From: Apteryx mantelli
Taxonomy: Eukaryota > Chordata > Aves > Apterygiformes > Apterygidae
Assembly: GCF_036417845.1 (NCBI RefSeq)
Contig: NC_089980.1
Coordinates: forward strand, 53,380,501 to 53,444,500
DNA: 64,000 nucleotides
Reading direction: 5' to 3'
The notes beneath the pieces are model-generated. The model was given only the letters and a program-made list of their open reading frames with translations. It was not told where the DNA came from and made no database searches. A program made the translations under genes and the position numbers. Positions 1 through 12,120 of the stretch are shown here, in pieces (positions within the stretch are counted from its first letter, which is position 1; every line of letters begins with the position of its first letter).

Positions 1-48
1 CCTGGAGGAGCTGTGGCAAAAAGCTTCCTTACGCCCCAAAAGGATGTA

Positions 49-54
49 TTTATT
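49..54 (-). terminator. AATAAA polyadenylation signal of the unrecognised gene
   Basis: TTTATT on the plus strand reads AATAAA on the minus strand, about 190 bases after the TAA at 245-247. The 3' UTR would run from 244 to about 30. The spacing and canonical hexamer support a genuine terminal exon. Confidence 0.55.
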
Positions 55-244
55 CAAGAGCAAAGAAGGTTGTCCCATCAAGTCCTCAGAATTTCAGACA
101 TGGAATGCGAATGGACATAGTACAGCATTTCCCGGGTGTAATACTACAGACTTAATGAGGTTTTGTCATCATAGAATGCACATGTAATTTCCTTATGTCT
201 TAAGGCTCTTCTCTGGGGGGAGGGGGGTAATTCTTCCTCATCCA

Positions 245-2482
245 TTAAGAAGCAAAGCTTGTGACATCAAATGGTCCATCATCATCCCAGCTTTCTTCCA
301 AATCTCCTAAAATTACCTTTGAATCTATTTGGCTAATATCAATCAAGTTTGAGAGGTCTCAAAGATAAAGTTACTGCTAATGTCTGCCAATTTGCATAAA
401 ACAAGAGGACAACAATTTATGGCCTTACCGAGGAAGAGGCTGGGATAACACAGCTTTTATCTAGCTCACTCTGTAGCAGGGAGTTGCCCCTTCAGGAGGG
501 GCATAACATTTCTTGCCAGACAGGTGGAATAAAGGGCATAAGAGGGAAAGCAGGATTTTCTGGACAATTCAAAACCGTATGGTAGCGAAGAAATATATCA
601 CAGACCCAAATGTGTAAGAGAGCTCTTCAGTTCTACTGCTCATGGAACAATTCACTGAAACAATGAAAACTTCACAGACTGCTTCCCTCCATCCCTACTA
701 AGTTTTATCTTGTGGTTTAGGTATACCTATACCATATAGCTACACAAAGAACAACAGCATGCCTGAACCTGTAGTTCAATGAAGGTCACACACACAATAG
801 CTCAAGTAGTCTATCAGTGACTGAACCAGCTAGTTGGAGAGATTTTGTGCAAACAGCAAAGCAGTCAAACTCAAACCTGAAGTTTGGACAACCAGGTCTC
901 ATTTGGGGTTTGCTCTCACAGGCATTGTCTGCTCTGCTAATATCCCCACTACAAGGGTATCATGAACCCTCCCTACTTCTTTCCCTTCAGCTGGTTCAGC
1001 TGATTCAGGTGATAATCACAGAGCAGGAGGAAGGCACCTCTGGAGTCCAATGCCCTGCTCAAATGCAGGGTCAGCTAGAGCAGGTTGCTCAGGGCCTAGT
1101 CTTGAGTCTGTCCTGAGGCCGCTGGCACATGCCTTCCCAACTCTGCCTCCACACTCCAATCCCAAACACTCACTCTTATTCCCAGCCTAAGCTCTTGACC
1201 CCTCAAGCCCTAGTTTTACCCCACTATTCTCTCCAGTCTGGTCTTGTCACCCATCATAATCAGTCCCCTTGCAGCCATCAACTTTTGCTAAAGTCTTTCA
1301 CTCTTTCTTACACAGAGAAATCTGTACTAAACACCTCCCAATCCCTCTCTTCACATCTGCTCTCCTCCCCCACGCAAACCAGGTTCCAATACCATCTGCC
1401 AGCTTTCACCCTCCCTTTTCTTTTGCAGTTCAGGCCTTCCAGCTTCTGGTCCATGTCCACACAGCTTTTGCCTCCTCTCCCAGCTGGGTTCTTGTCAAGA
1501 AGAAGGTTGAAGCTCCTTCCCTGTCACCCCTCCAGTCCATCTTCTTCACAAGCAGTGAGAGAACAAAAGGATTCAACAACCAGATTCACTGAGGGCACAG
1601 GACTGTATCAGAGCAAAACTGCAATAGATATGGAAGCCCTGTGCAGGCATGCACTGCTGTATACTCCACGCAGATTCTTTAGAGACTTTAACATTTTAGA
1701 AATGTTTCAGTACGGAATGTTAAAAATACTATTTTCTCCAGGCTCAAAAACTAACTTTTCTAAAGAGGCAACAAAACATACACATCCAGCTCATCCCTTT
1801 AGTCTCATGCCAATGTCAAGCCACTGCCCCAGAGCATGAGAATACTTGAGCTTTTCAGAGAAAGTCTCCCGATGCTAAACTTGGCTAACAACATCCTGTC
1901 AACTCCACTCTCTGCAACGGCTGAACTGCTGTAGCTCAAGTTTTCCACAAAATAAGTTCTAGTGCAAGATAAGACATCAACTACGGATAAAGATTCCAAG
2001 TTTAATTGTTCAGACTGAAGTTATAAGCACCAAAAAACAGTCTTAAGAGCTGCAAGACACCACCCATGTTTACAGAGAAATAGGACTGAAAATACTGCTT
2101 ATCATATTTTTACCGGTGTTCCAACACATTCTGCAAGAATGCCAGACATCCACAAAAGCTGTGTATGAAAAAGCATTATCCTCCAAGGCTGAGAGAGCTT
2201 CCTTCCTGTTTTGGAGCTATTGTGCATTTAGTCTTCATTTGCTTATAGCACAAACTCTAAGCACCATCAGCTCCCAGCACCACCTGTAAGTTTCTTTCTC
2301 AAATACTTGAGCAATGCAAAGAGTTCTTGGTAACACTCATCACTCTCTGCAAACAGCATGAATGCTTTACTAATTATTGACATAAAACAGCAAAGTCCAA
2401 TTTCCCAGAGGAGAAGCTGTTTATATGACAGGAGAGTTACCGGGTTATTGATTGTCTTCTGTGGCTCATCCGAGGACATCAT
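245..2482 (-). CDS. Unrecognised compact gene, four coding exons, predicted 173 aa
   Basis: Coding exons in transcription order are 2482-2284, 2188-2114, 1980-1846 and 357-245. Every junction is phase 1 and the joined frame is 522 nt, open from ATG to TAA. Acceptors follow pyrimidine-rich tracts ending CTCTCAG, TCCGTAG and TTTGAG; donors are GTGGTG, GTAAAA and GTATTC. The start at 2482 is the first of two adjacent ATGs, has A at -3, and an in-frame TAA lies 18 nt upstream. The N-terminus is hydrophobic and helix-like (about residues 15-45, LLLWEIGLCCF). Then come a charged stretch (ESDECYQELF), a Cys/Trp-rich segment around residues 80-90 (WHSCRMCW) and an acidic tail (EESWDDDGPFDVTSF). I recognise no domain and assign no function. 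A CpG-island exon upstream and an AATAAA downstream make a complete transcription unit. LGALS8 would be the syntenic expectation, but no galectin fold is visible. The exon models are inference; the phase agreement is seen. Confidence 0.55.
1035..1108 (+). repeat. CR1 LINE 3'-end fragment
   Basis: The segment holds the conserved CR1 block: CACCTCTGGAGTCCA, then CCCTGCTCAAATGCAGGGTC, then AGCTAGAGCAGGTTGCTCAG. It is a short, diverged, 5'-truncated copy in plus orientation, in the last intron of the unrecognised gene. The same core recurs at 58511-58656. Confidence 0.7.
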
Positions 2483-3789
2483 CTTCCCTCCTCCAGTTTA
2501 AATCTGTCAGTTCTGTGTGACCACTTGTTGAACTGTGATTAGAAGTATCACTTGTCTGGCAGCACCAAAGCAGGGATCCCTTCAAAAAGCCAAAGCTTTT
2601 AATTAGAAAGAAGCAAAGTGAAACTACATGAAACAAAAGTGAAACCTTCAACGTATCCTGCCAAACAGCACAAGAAACAATACAAACACCCTTCCTTTCT
2701 TTCCAAGGAATTTGCTGGAGTTTAGTGATATGGAAATTAAAGGCTTGGTTAAATAACTAAAACACTACCCTAGCAAGGGACAGTGCACACATCTACACAC
2801 AATTTTATCAGCAGCTTCCTGAGGGGATTATGTACACTGAGAGAAAATTCCCCACAAAAATCGTCATTGTACAGGAAACGTTGATGACTTGGAGCCCCTT
2901 TAGCTGGGCCTCAATAACTCTCCATTTGCACCTGACCCTGCCAGCAGCCAGGGAAAAGACACCCAGTACAAAACACAGTTTTTCAAGGTAAACAGCCATT
3001 TTGTTTCTTTCACCACTTTATGTCCTTTTCCCAAATTTCTCAAGGGAGACAAGCCCTAGAGGCAGAACTTCTTGATTTTTCCAGTTCTATCTTACATAAA
3101 GCTAAGAGATACTAGCCAAAGAAAGCAAAGGGTGTTTTCCATTTCTTCCTTCAACATACACAATCCTTGACCTCCACAAATAACTACAGGAGTCTGTAAG
3201 ACTTGCATTAAATGCACAGCACTAATAAGAAATGAAATAACAGTTTGTGGGTATGTCTAGCTACACTGTAATTTCTTTAGCAAATTCTCTAAAGAAAGTG
3301 ACCAAAACTCAGTACCCAACTTCAAAACTACTAGGCAATTATTTCTTGTACATTCTGGAGAGACATCTTAAGGTAGCATGCAAATTGTGGGAAGAAAAAG
3401 AGGCAGACAGGGAAGATGACAAAGGAGACAGTTGTCAAGCAATAGCAATGTTAAAACTGCTAGCAACATTTCAACATTTAACAAAACCAAAAAACAAACA
3501 AACAAACAAGACAACAACATGCAATCAAGAGTCAGTGACCTACTCCACAAGGACCTGGGATTAATCTTCTGAAATGATTCAACAATGGAGTGACCCATAG
3601 CAGCATCTGGTTTATCTTGTGGGGGATTAGGATCAGGAGGGCATTAACCCACCTACTTAAGTCCAGAGCCTAACATGAAGTTCAGAGAACATAAAGTGTT
3701 ATACAATCAACCTAGACTGCATAACTATTTTGAGCCTCTCATGGGATACCACCACCAATTCGCAAACAGAATGTGTGAAGACAGCCAAG

Positions 3790-3930
3790 TTTCAGTATCT
3801 TCATTTTAAAAATGGGGAAACCAAGGCCAAAGCAAGCAACACTTCTGGCTACAGCATGGGAAAGTCTAATAGCAAATCAAGAAATGAAGCCCAAATTTAC
3901 AGTTCAGTGTCCAGCAGCCCGCTAACTGAA
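3790..3930 (+). repeat. MIR/CORE-type SINE fragment (ancient)
   Basis: It shows the familiar MIR core order: TCATTTTAAAAATGGGGAAA, a CCAAGGCCAAAGCAAGC-like block, then an AGTCTAATAGCAAATC / GAAATGAAGCCC tail region corresponding to the 'agtcagtggcagagc..gaaccc' part of MIR. Divergence is high, as expected for an old amniote element. It lies in the first intron of the minus-strand gene. Confidence 0.45.
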
Positions 3931-4836
3931 CTTTCTCTGGTCTGCAATACCAGTCTAGACCTCATTGAAAGGGCACCCTGCAACAGAAACAGCTCTAGTT
4001 GCATATGCCCAAACTTAAGCCCACCATTGATAGTTTTGGCAGATCAGGCGGCACTAGGGCAAAGTGATGGGGTTTTTGGTTTATTTCCTTTTATTAAAAA
4101 AGGAGGCCACAAAAACAAGGGAAAGCTGTAATGTGGGCACTATTTGACTGAACAGGAGATGGGTCTGCATCCGCAAGGTTTAGCTGTAACGTTTTAACAG
4201 AAGAATTACTGCAAGTAAACATTATGCCAAGTCCTAAAACCACAACATTACACAGTGAGGGTTTTCTAATGATATTTTAGAATTAAAAAAATACATATAC
4301 TTTCTTATCAATTCACAAAATACAAAGCCTCTTCAAGAAGAAGAAACAGGAAGGCCTACCATCAGCTGTGACATTATCACTTTATGACATGCAGAAAATG
4401 TCTTTTGCAAGGAAAAAAACATCAAGACAGACTTTATAACCAAGGCTAAATTTTGTATCAAGGCAAACAAGGCTTCTGCAAGAAGAATAAGCGAGACACT
4501 TTCTGGGTATTCTTAAACAATTCAAGTAAAAAACACCAGCATCCTCTCCAGCTGTAAATCCAATGCTACAACATGCAAAAAAAAAAAATTAAAAACCCAC
4601 AGAACTACAGGAGTAGTTTCACCAAGAACTACAAAATTAAAGCTTAATAAAGCCTCAAATCATCCCAAAACACTCGCAACTCCACAGAACGTGCCCTTCG
4701 CCTCGGCGCCTGCAGCCGAGGGAGGAACCCCCTCGGTTAGACGCAAATGGGGCAGGGGGGAATCACTGTTATTATTTTTAACCCCCATTTTCCCCCTAAA
4801 GCCCCTTTAGGGACTGCCCGTGTCTGTGTAACTTAC

Positions 4837-4985
4837 CTCCGTCACTAGCAGCACCCGGACACGGCCGGGCCGAGGCCGGGCCGCGCAGCCATTGCCCCCG
4901 CCCCGCCAGGGGGAGCTGCCACCGCTCCGCCCCGCCCCACGGCTCCTCCCCCCGTGTGCCCGCTGCGACGTCACCGCGCGCGGCC
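4837..4985 (-). promoter_or_regulatory. CpG-island promoter and non-coding first exon of the unrecognised minus-strand gene
   Basis: A GC-rich, CpG-dense block (about 4690-5060) holds a minus-strand exon ending at 4837 followed by the strong donor GTAAGT. It carries Sp1-type GC boxes (minus GGGGCGGGGC near 4930) and a CRE-like octamer (minus TGACGTCG, 4966-4973, 7/8 to consensus). The exon contains a 15-codon upstream ORF: ATG at 4892, TAG at 4845-4847. The 5' end of the exon is not determined. The next downstream acceptor is probably AG at 2533-2534 (after CTTCTAATCAC), just before the coding start at 2482. The assignment to this gene rests on strand and proximity. Confidence 0.5.
4845..4892 (-). 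other. Upstream ORF (15 codons) in the CpG-island first exon
   Basis: A short ATG-to-TAG frame lies wholly inside the candidate 5' UTR exon, eight bases before its splice donor. It begins MAARPGLGP and ends SGCC. Such upstream frames can lower translation of the main frame, but no function is shown here. Whether transcription starts upstream of this ATG is unknown. Confidence 0.35.
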
Positions 4986-5130
4986 CCCTCCCTCCTTTAA
5001 AGGGCCAACGGTCGCCCGTTACCCCCCGTGCCCTCTCAGACGCGGGCCAGGGCCGGTTATCCCTGAGCTCCCGTTTCTCTCCCTTCTCTTCCCAAAGGAA
5101 TAAAAGCAGATTCGACCTGATGCCAGCCAT

Positions 5131-7860
5131 GCCCCCGGCCCAGCCCAGCTACTCGGCCACCTTTCTCCGCTTCTCACCCCCTGTCCGCTGGCAGTGAGAG
5201 AAACCAGCTCACTGTCTCCCAGTGTGTCCGAGAGAGGCAGCATTTAACAGTCTGAAATGTAGGCCAGAGGCAGGGCGGTGATGATTTCCCCTGGCAAAAT
5301 GGAGGAAACGTGATCACGAGGAAACAGCGGGGCCCTGGCGGCCGTGGGGGTCCCTCTGGCTCACCTCCCCCCACACCGCAGGTGCCAGGCCCTGGGGGGG
5401 CAGCAGGGCTGAGAAAGGGGCCACTCTCCCCTTTGGGGCTGCTGTGAAGAGCCCGTTCCCAGGCATGCGGGCTTCCCAAACAGCAGCAGAAATAAATCAG
5501 CAATATCATTTTGTGCCCCCAGTGGGATAATGATTTAGGCAATACGTTAGATAACAATGGAATAACTGATCCAGCTTTTCAAGTTTATCATGCTTGTCAC
5601 TAGATAAGCTCAGCACAAAGAGCCATGAACTAGACTTACAGGTGGTTTAGTTTTCACCAAACCAAGTAAGTTTCCACCTAGGACTTAACTTTGTTGAGAC
5701 AAGAAGCAGACTTGAAATGACAGTGGAAATACTTTACAGACACCTCTCGAGTGTCGACCCAGCCTCTGTTATTAACCTAACTGCCATGCGTTGACATCTT
5801 CCTGTATGGAAAATGGAGACGCTTTCTGAGAAAAGGACCTAAATCTTTTACCACAGTGCTACATCACAAGTCAAAATATTCAAAGATCACAATGTTCTTA
5901 GTTTCGTTTTAAAAAGCTGAACTTACTGAGAGGATAAAAAACTGTGAGACATGTCAGACATCCATCCTGCTCTGTGAGCTTGCTTTACGCCCTGAAACAG
6001 CAAACTGTGCACCCAGCCTATGAATCATGCTGCTTCCTTTAACCCATTTCTTCCCTTTGACCAACAGGATTTTATTTTGGAAATAAAGGGCATTAACAAC
6101 AGTTTTTTTGCACAAACACTGTCTGTCCTTCCTCCTACATTTTTCTGGTTGTACAGTTTAGTAAGGATCCTGGTAGATCTTTTTGTAGAAAGGTAGCTTG
6201 GGGTACAGAATGGGATTCAGCAACAACGGAATACCAACAGCTTGGCTAATGGGAGTAACGCGTTCATGTGTAGGCATGCAGGTTATATTTGTCCGAAGCC
6301 AAATTCCTTCACATGAGATCCTATGTGAAATTTTATTGCTTTCAGATGGCTACGATGAGAGCAGTAACAATATTCTGTTATATTCTCTCATAGGGAGAAA
6401 AAAATAGAGCAATCATCAGAGAAAGGAAAACTAGGTTGAAGCGTGAATTCAGCAAAAGCTCCAAAAAGACAAGTTACAAAACCTGCAATGTTTTGTGATA
6501 TATCCACAGAATCCTGACAACAGATTCTTTACAAACCTGAATTATTACAACGCCCCTTCTAAGGCAAAGAAATGGAAGAGATGGAAAAAATAGCTTGTCT
6601 CCAAACTATATCCATCCAGACAAACTCCAAATCCCCCAGCAAGTGATAAAATCACACTGTAGCTAAGTTGAAAGAGAAAACTAGTTTGCATCCCTCTCAC
6701 ATAACATTTTTGCAGCAGAGAACAGAGAGAACATTGCATAGAACTAGATTATTCCAGTTTTGCTTTCCTCTTTTGTTTGGCAAAATCCACAAGTTTCCAT
6801 TATTCAACTGATTAGGAAATGTAACTTAATTTTGAACTTTTGACTCTAATTCCTGGTAAGGTTTGATTCCCACAACATATGTCATAGTCTGTCTATAAAT
6901 AGGTGTTTTTGGCTTCACAGCTGAGATGTAGTCTCTTCCCAGAATGATATACACACTAAAAGCTTAGTTGAAGGTACACAAGAACATCTGACACTCCAGG
7001 AGAGAGTTGAGGAGTCATATGTGTAAGAAATTACCAAATTAGACTGCACAATGATAGTACTAGAAAGTGCTTGGCAATTACAATTTGTTCCAGGAAACTG
7101 AATTACTCTAGCTTTTTACTTAGGGAATGTATAGGAGTTTTATTCATTATTCATACTTCTTATTGAACTCAACTTTAAATTCCTTTCTCTTTGTAGAGAC
7201 TGCAAAATACAGCAATATCATAAATGACAGGATCAGAATTTAGAGTGCTTTTTCCCCCAAAGTGCCTTTGACCTTGTCTTCTCCTCCTTAACTTCTTACC
7301 TAGTATTTGTCAGCTAATTCCAAATTCTTAGGTGAGATAAAGTCCTTTTGGGGGGTTTCAGTAAGAAGAAGCAGAATAAGGACTGGGGGTACTCGTGGTA
7401 GAAGTAGGCAGTGCATTAGCCATTTCATTTTAGTCATTTTCTCATAAAGAAATTGAAAGAAATAGAGTTTTGTGATCCAGTTTTTTCATGTTGTGTGTCT
7501 GAGGACCAATATAAGTGTTACCACAGGACACTGATAATCTTCTTTAATCCAGAGCCACAGCTACATACCACATTCCCTCCCACATTGCTGAATATCACAG
7601 CACCTCGCAGTCGTTGGCACTGAATATGAAGTTCCTTTATCTCTGCACACCACTTTCACATACTCAGTACCCTAGCCCTGGCTTCTAAGATTACAGCTAA
7701 AAATATGTATTTTAATTGATAGATAACCATAAGCAATATATAGTTGAGATCCTCATACTACTTTGACATAAGGACAGGACAGACCCCTAGATTAATGTCT
7801 AGCATGCTGTTGCTTTAAGCAACCACATTTCACATCTCCTCCACAATCTGGTGTATTATC
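5131..7860. other. Intergenic, no gene seen
   Basis: Moderately AT-rich sequence upstream of the CpG-island promoter. Short open frames occur on both strands, but none shows a recognisable protein or phase-consistent splice sites. A GC-rich shoulder at 5270-5480 continues from the CpG island without its CpG density. Confidence 0.5.
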
Positions 7861-7869
7861 ATTGTTTGT

Positions 7870-8400
7870 CAGGGCCCTGAGGGCACTGACAGTCCTTACT
7901 GGCCCTGACCAGCCTCTCCTGAGGCCTCCCCCCACCCTGTCCATGGGCCCAGGACCCCATTTCAGCTCAGCCCGGGGCCATCAATCCCTGCCTGAGCTAT
8001 GTCAGAGGAGCATCAGTCTCCAGTTCAGTCACTGTCAAGCCCATTCCTGGCTATGGACCCCATTAATCCAGACCCCCAACCACGGACTGATTTCCTGGCT
8101 TGACCGTGGCCCTGCTTTGTCACTATGGACTTGCCCCACAATCACTGGGTCTGATCCTAACCCTGACCTGTGTATTGACTTCTTGACTTGACCTCAGACC
8201 TGCCTCATCACCATTATACTGCCTTATGATGTGGACTCTTGGTTGGACATGGCCACCACCTCCAGGCCTGCCCTGCTCCCTCACTTGGATACTGCAGGAC
8301 TGGGTCCTGGCCAGCAAGGCCCCTGCCCTGGCAGCCCTGTCACACCCCCCAACTCCTGGCTCACCCTCCGTTAGGGAGCAGCCAGCCTTTGCTGCTCCCT
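7870..8400. repeat. C-rich block with degenerate CTGACC/TTGACC repeats, family unknown
   Basis: A segment of about 530 bp is far more GC- and pyrimidine-rich than both flanks, with abrupt edges. It carries many diverged copies of a short motif (CCTGACC, CTTGACC, CTTGACTTGACC, CCTGCCTCA). This looks like a decayed tandem or interspersed repeat rather than coding DNA, since open frames are short in all six phases. The family is not recognised. Confidence 0.4.
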
Positions 8401-9879
8401 GACAGTGTTTCCTTAAGTCTAAAAAAATCTCATAAAAGGAGAGTTACATTGCGCTGGCTTCTCAACTCAGTCTTTTATCTGTCTTATGTGGGTTCTCTGC
8501 AAATGGTAGCAAGCTAAATATTTAAATGCTTGAAATGTATACCTTTAAATTTTTGCACCATGTACCTTATGAAGCTTACCACTTTAAGGAGGCCATCTAC
8601 ACAGCAAAGTGATCTGAAGCCATGAACATGCTAACATGCAACATCAATGTTAAATCAAGAGATCCACAAAAGAAGGTGGCCTAGTCTGACATTATTATGT
8701 GGCTCTTCCTTTCCCACTCACAAGCAGTGAGGAAGGAGCATCTCACATGACACGAATGAACAGGCTTGACCATCCCACCCTGAGCAGAGGAGCACACATT
8801 TTCCAGGCACTGTAGTAATAAGAGCAAAAAAGATGAAGGACATAGACCTTTCCTGAGTCTACCAAACCTTTAGTAGGTTACAGTTAGTTTGTGAAGCTTG
8901 ACCACGATGATGGAACTTCTATCTTCTTATGCATATCAGCATTTTGTCTTCTTGTACCTTTGTTTGATTATCATAGTTTTACATTGTAAAGTAAACATTT
9001 TCTCCTCTTCAAGTCTTGTCTAGTGATAGAGCTGACTGATTGAACACTTGCTACAACCACTGGCTGTACTGAACCCATAATGCAAGGGAAGATTGGCAGG
9101 CTCCAGCTGATCATCCTCCAGTATATTGTGGGTATCCCAGAAATCTTCAAAGACTCTGAAGAGCTTTTGTGTATGCAACACAACTGCAAAAAGACTTTCA
9201 GCTGAGCATTAGCTTAGGTGGCTTAGGGACAGGATGATGATGAGAGAACCCCCAAGACTGAGGGGAGGATCATCACAAACTCTCCTCTACAAACACTGAA
9301 CAACTAGGAATTTTATTTCCTATCAACAGTGGTTTCTATTTGCAGGTTGTGAATCTGTTTTCTAGCTCACTACTCTGAGATAGATTCCTACTTCTCTTTT
9401 CTAACTTTAGCACATACTCATGGCCTTTTCATGCTCTCTAGTTCTTGCATCCTTCCCTCTCTCACTGCCCATGTGCCCAAAGACAGCTCAGTTTTAGCAG
9501 CTGCCCTGTTGCCACATCTGCCAATGTGACAGAACAGAGCTACTTGTTTATACCAAGCTCCCTGAAGTCTTTACTCAATACACCATGTCAATGTATATAG
9601 TAGTACTAAGTTTCTTTTTTGTAGGAAATAACTGCTATGTTTTCCTTGCTTCCTTCCATCACTTTACCCCAACTTCATGTGACCAGAGAAACTTTCTAGC
9701 GCCAATCACACACACACACATATCCACACTGTAGTACTTCAGTAAGTTGTGGCAGACTGACAGACCAAGTGTGAGGAGGACAGGGGTGAGTACATTGACT
9801 ACCACTTGGGAATTGCATTAGAGGGAAGAGCAAGACAAAGATTCATCTGCGAGACTTGAGGACTATGTCTAGGCAATTA

Positions 9880-12120
9880 AATGGACCTAGGAACGTTCTC
9901 CAGTACTGAGGCCAACTTGCCCAGTCTGGCCTGTGCATCGTTCACTCCCCCTCACCCATGCACCAGCCTGTCCAAGGGTACTGGTTGTGGCACCCTGAGG
10001 GTGACCTGGAAATATTCACAGACAGGACCAGGCCACAGCTGTGATGCCAGAGACCTTGAGAAGCTGCCCTCCATGCAACAAGGAGAGGAGGGGGAACCCC
10101 TTCCTCTCTGCAGGTACCAACCTGCATGGGGTCTGGGTGGCACAAGCTCTGCAATCTTGGATCACGCAACCATATACTGACAAGCACAGGCTACACACTT
10201 GCATCAGCAGAACCCTGCCAAACCTCTGGGGCACAAGCATTCAGCCTGCCAACTGCCACAAAGCAGACTGGAGATGCAGACTGGATGCCAGCATGGCCAA
10301 AACTGTGCACATTACCTTGCACATAAACCTTGCATAAGCTTTGCTAGGGCTCTGGCAAGTCATTTTGATAGTATTAATTGCAACAGGACTGGGAAACTCC
10401 AGCTCCTGCACACTAAGAGACAGTGCAAAGACAGACATCCATGAGGCTACCTGTGCTCATCTGGCTCAGGACCAGTTTCCCCACAACTGCTCCAGCAGTA
10501 ATCCATTTAGTTTGACCTTTAGAGTAGCTAAAAAGAAAAAGAAAAAAAAAAAAAATCCAGCTTCTCTCCTTCGCTCTACACTCCTCATGCAGGCAGCCTT
10601 CAGCAGTCTCCTTGAACCTGCTCTCACTGTGTGCTCACACAGAGACAAGCATCCTCTGCCACCTCTTCCCTATCTCTGGCCACAGCCTCTCACTTGAAGA
10701 GCCACAGGGCTGTTGTTGGGTACTGGCCCCCTCTCACTCGCTGAGCTTGGTGTTTTCCCTCCCCGACGTCTTTCCAGTCTCCATCTTATGCACACAGATG
10801 GTTCTCTAAAAGACTTTGTCCTTCCCCAACACAGCTCATGAACACAGGTCACCACCACCACCAGGGCTTGCTGGTACTCTCTCTTCCTTCCCATCACCAC
10901 CTTGGTCTATGCCAGATCTACAGTCCCCATCACTCCACAGAAATCCTCCAAAACTCCCCAAAATGGAAGGCCTCAACACTTCGCAATCCCATAAAGAGGC
11001 CTGCCCTGCAAAAAAATACTTCAAATAGTGGGCCAGGGGCACCGTGCCCTGCCCTCTACCATCACTTCCCCTAATGCAGCAGGCATGCTGCCCTGGGACC
11101 CCTACCACCACACCAGCAGGAGAGCTTGCGGAGGGGGAGCAGGCCATGCTGCCTCCTGCCAAACAGCTGGGTGTCTTAAGAGCTGTGAACACTGTGCCCT
11201 ACTGGAAGCCCCAAATCCTGGGGAAGCCCCTGTGGTGAGCTCCAAACCTCTGCTCCTTCCCTGGATCCAGGGCCCATCTTATTCAAGGGTCTGGGTGGCA
11301 CCTACCTTCCTCCCAGGATGCCAGCAGTAATGTGGATCTTCCCTCCCTGTTGTGCCAGACCCACACAAATCTCAGGTAACCCAGATTAGTCTGGCTGTGA
11401 GCTGGGGTGGTGCCAGGGAGCAGCCAAGGCTTGGCAAGAGCCGATCCAAAAGGGAACAATAATAACCTCTTGCCTTTGGGGTGGCCTTGGGACTGTGCTA
11501 GGAGCATATTTCAGGGCTCTGCCTGTAAACCAACCAAGTTCACTTTTGCTGGCTGTGCATGCTGGGTCCAGCAGTGCTTGGGAAGGCTTGATGCAGCTGT
11601 GTGCAGGTTTAGGTAGCACAGCCCTGGTTTTGGTGTCTGCCTGAGAGATGGGGAGGGTTGGCAGAGTTGTGCATCACATAGCTACTGCAACAGCACTGTA
11701 AGCACAGCAGGGACTGCCTCTGCTCTGACAGCAGCCAGGTGTTGCAGTCTCCAGCCATTGCTGCTTGAATCAGCTGCAGTTGCTGTGGGAAACCGTCTGC
11801 TGAGGCAGTGACTGTTTCTTCCCCCTGCAAAGCATATTCCCCAGCATCTCTTTGATGCCAGCTATTAAACCCCCCTTGGCACAGATGCCACAGGGCATCT
11901 GGCCAGAGCCAAACCTACCCTCAGCCCTGCAACAGCCCCACACACACCACAGCCAAGCCTGCCACCTGCTCCCAGCCCCATATGGCTCCCTTTTCTCTCT
12001 GCCAAGGACTGACAGCTACCTCCAGTGGAGAAATTGCTTTGCTGCCCTAGGGCAGTGGTGTTGCAATTGGACACCAAGGGTGTATTCAACATGACTTGGG
12101 GAGGAGGGATGTGCACGAAT
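9880..12120. other. GC-rich intergenic block of unknown origin
   Basis: About 2.2 kb of elevated GC without high CpG density sits between AT-rich flanks. It contains many overlapping open frames of 60-120 codons on both strands, the pattern expected when AT-rich stop codons are scarce. No protein family, splice architecture or terminal repeats could be recognised. A purine tract (AAAAAGAAAAAG then A13) lies at 10530-10556. Confidence 0.4.

Noticed and set aside
1129-1839. 236-codon plus-strand open frame
   Set aside because: It overlaps, antisense, a short 3' stretch of the unrecognised gene's intron before its exon C. It is rich in Ser, Pro and Leu from C-rich sequence and has no recognisable domain.
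2441-2482. LGALS8 first coding exon (MM..Q..INNP followed by GTAACT donor)
   Set aside because: The start weakly resembles galectin-8 and synteny favours LGALS8. However, the frame runs open through the supposed donor for 52 more codons and joins in phase to three further exons and a poly(A) signal. No galectin carbohydrate-binding exon was seen in the window. Still the main alternative for this locus.
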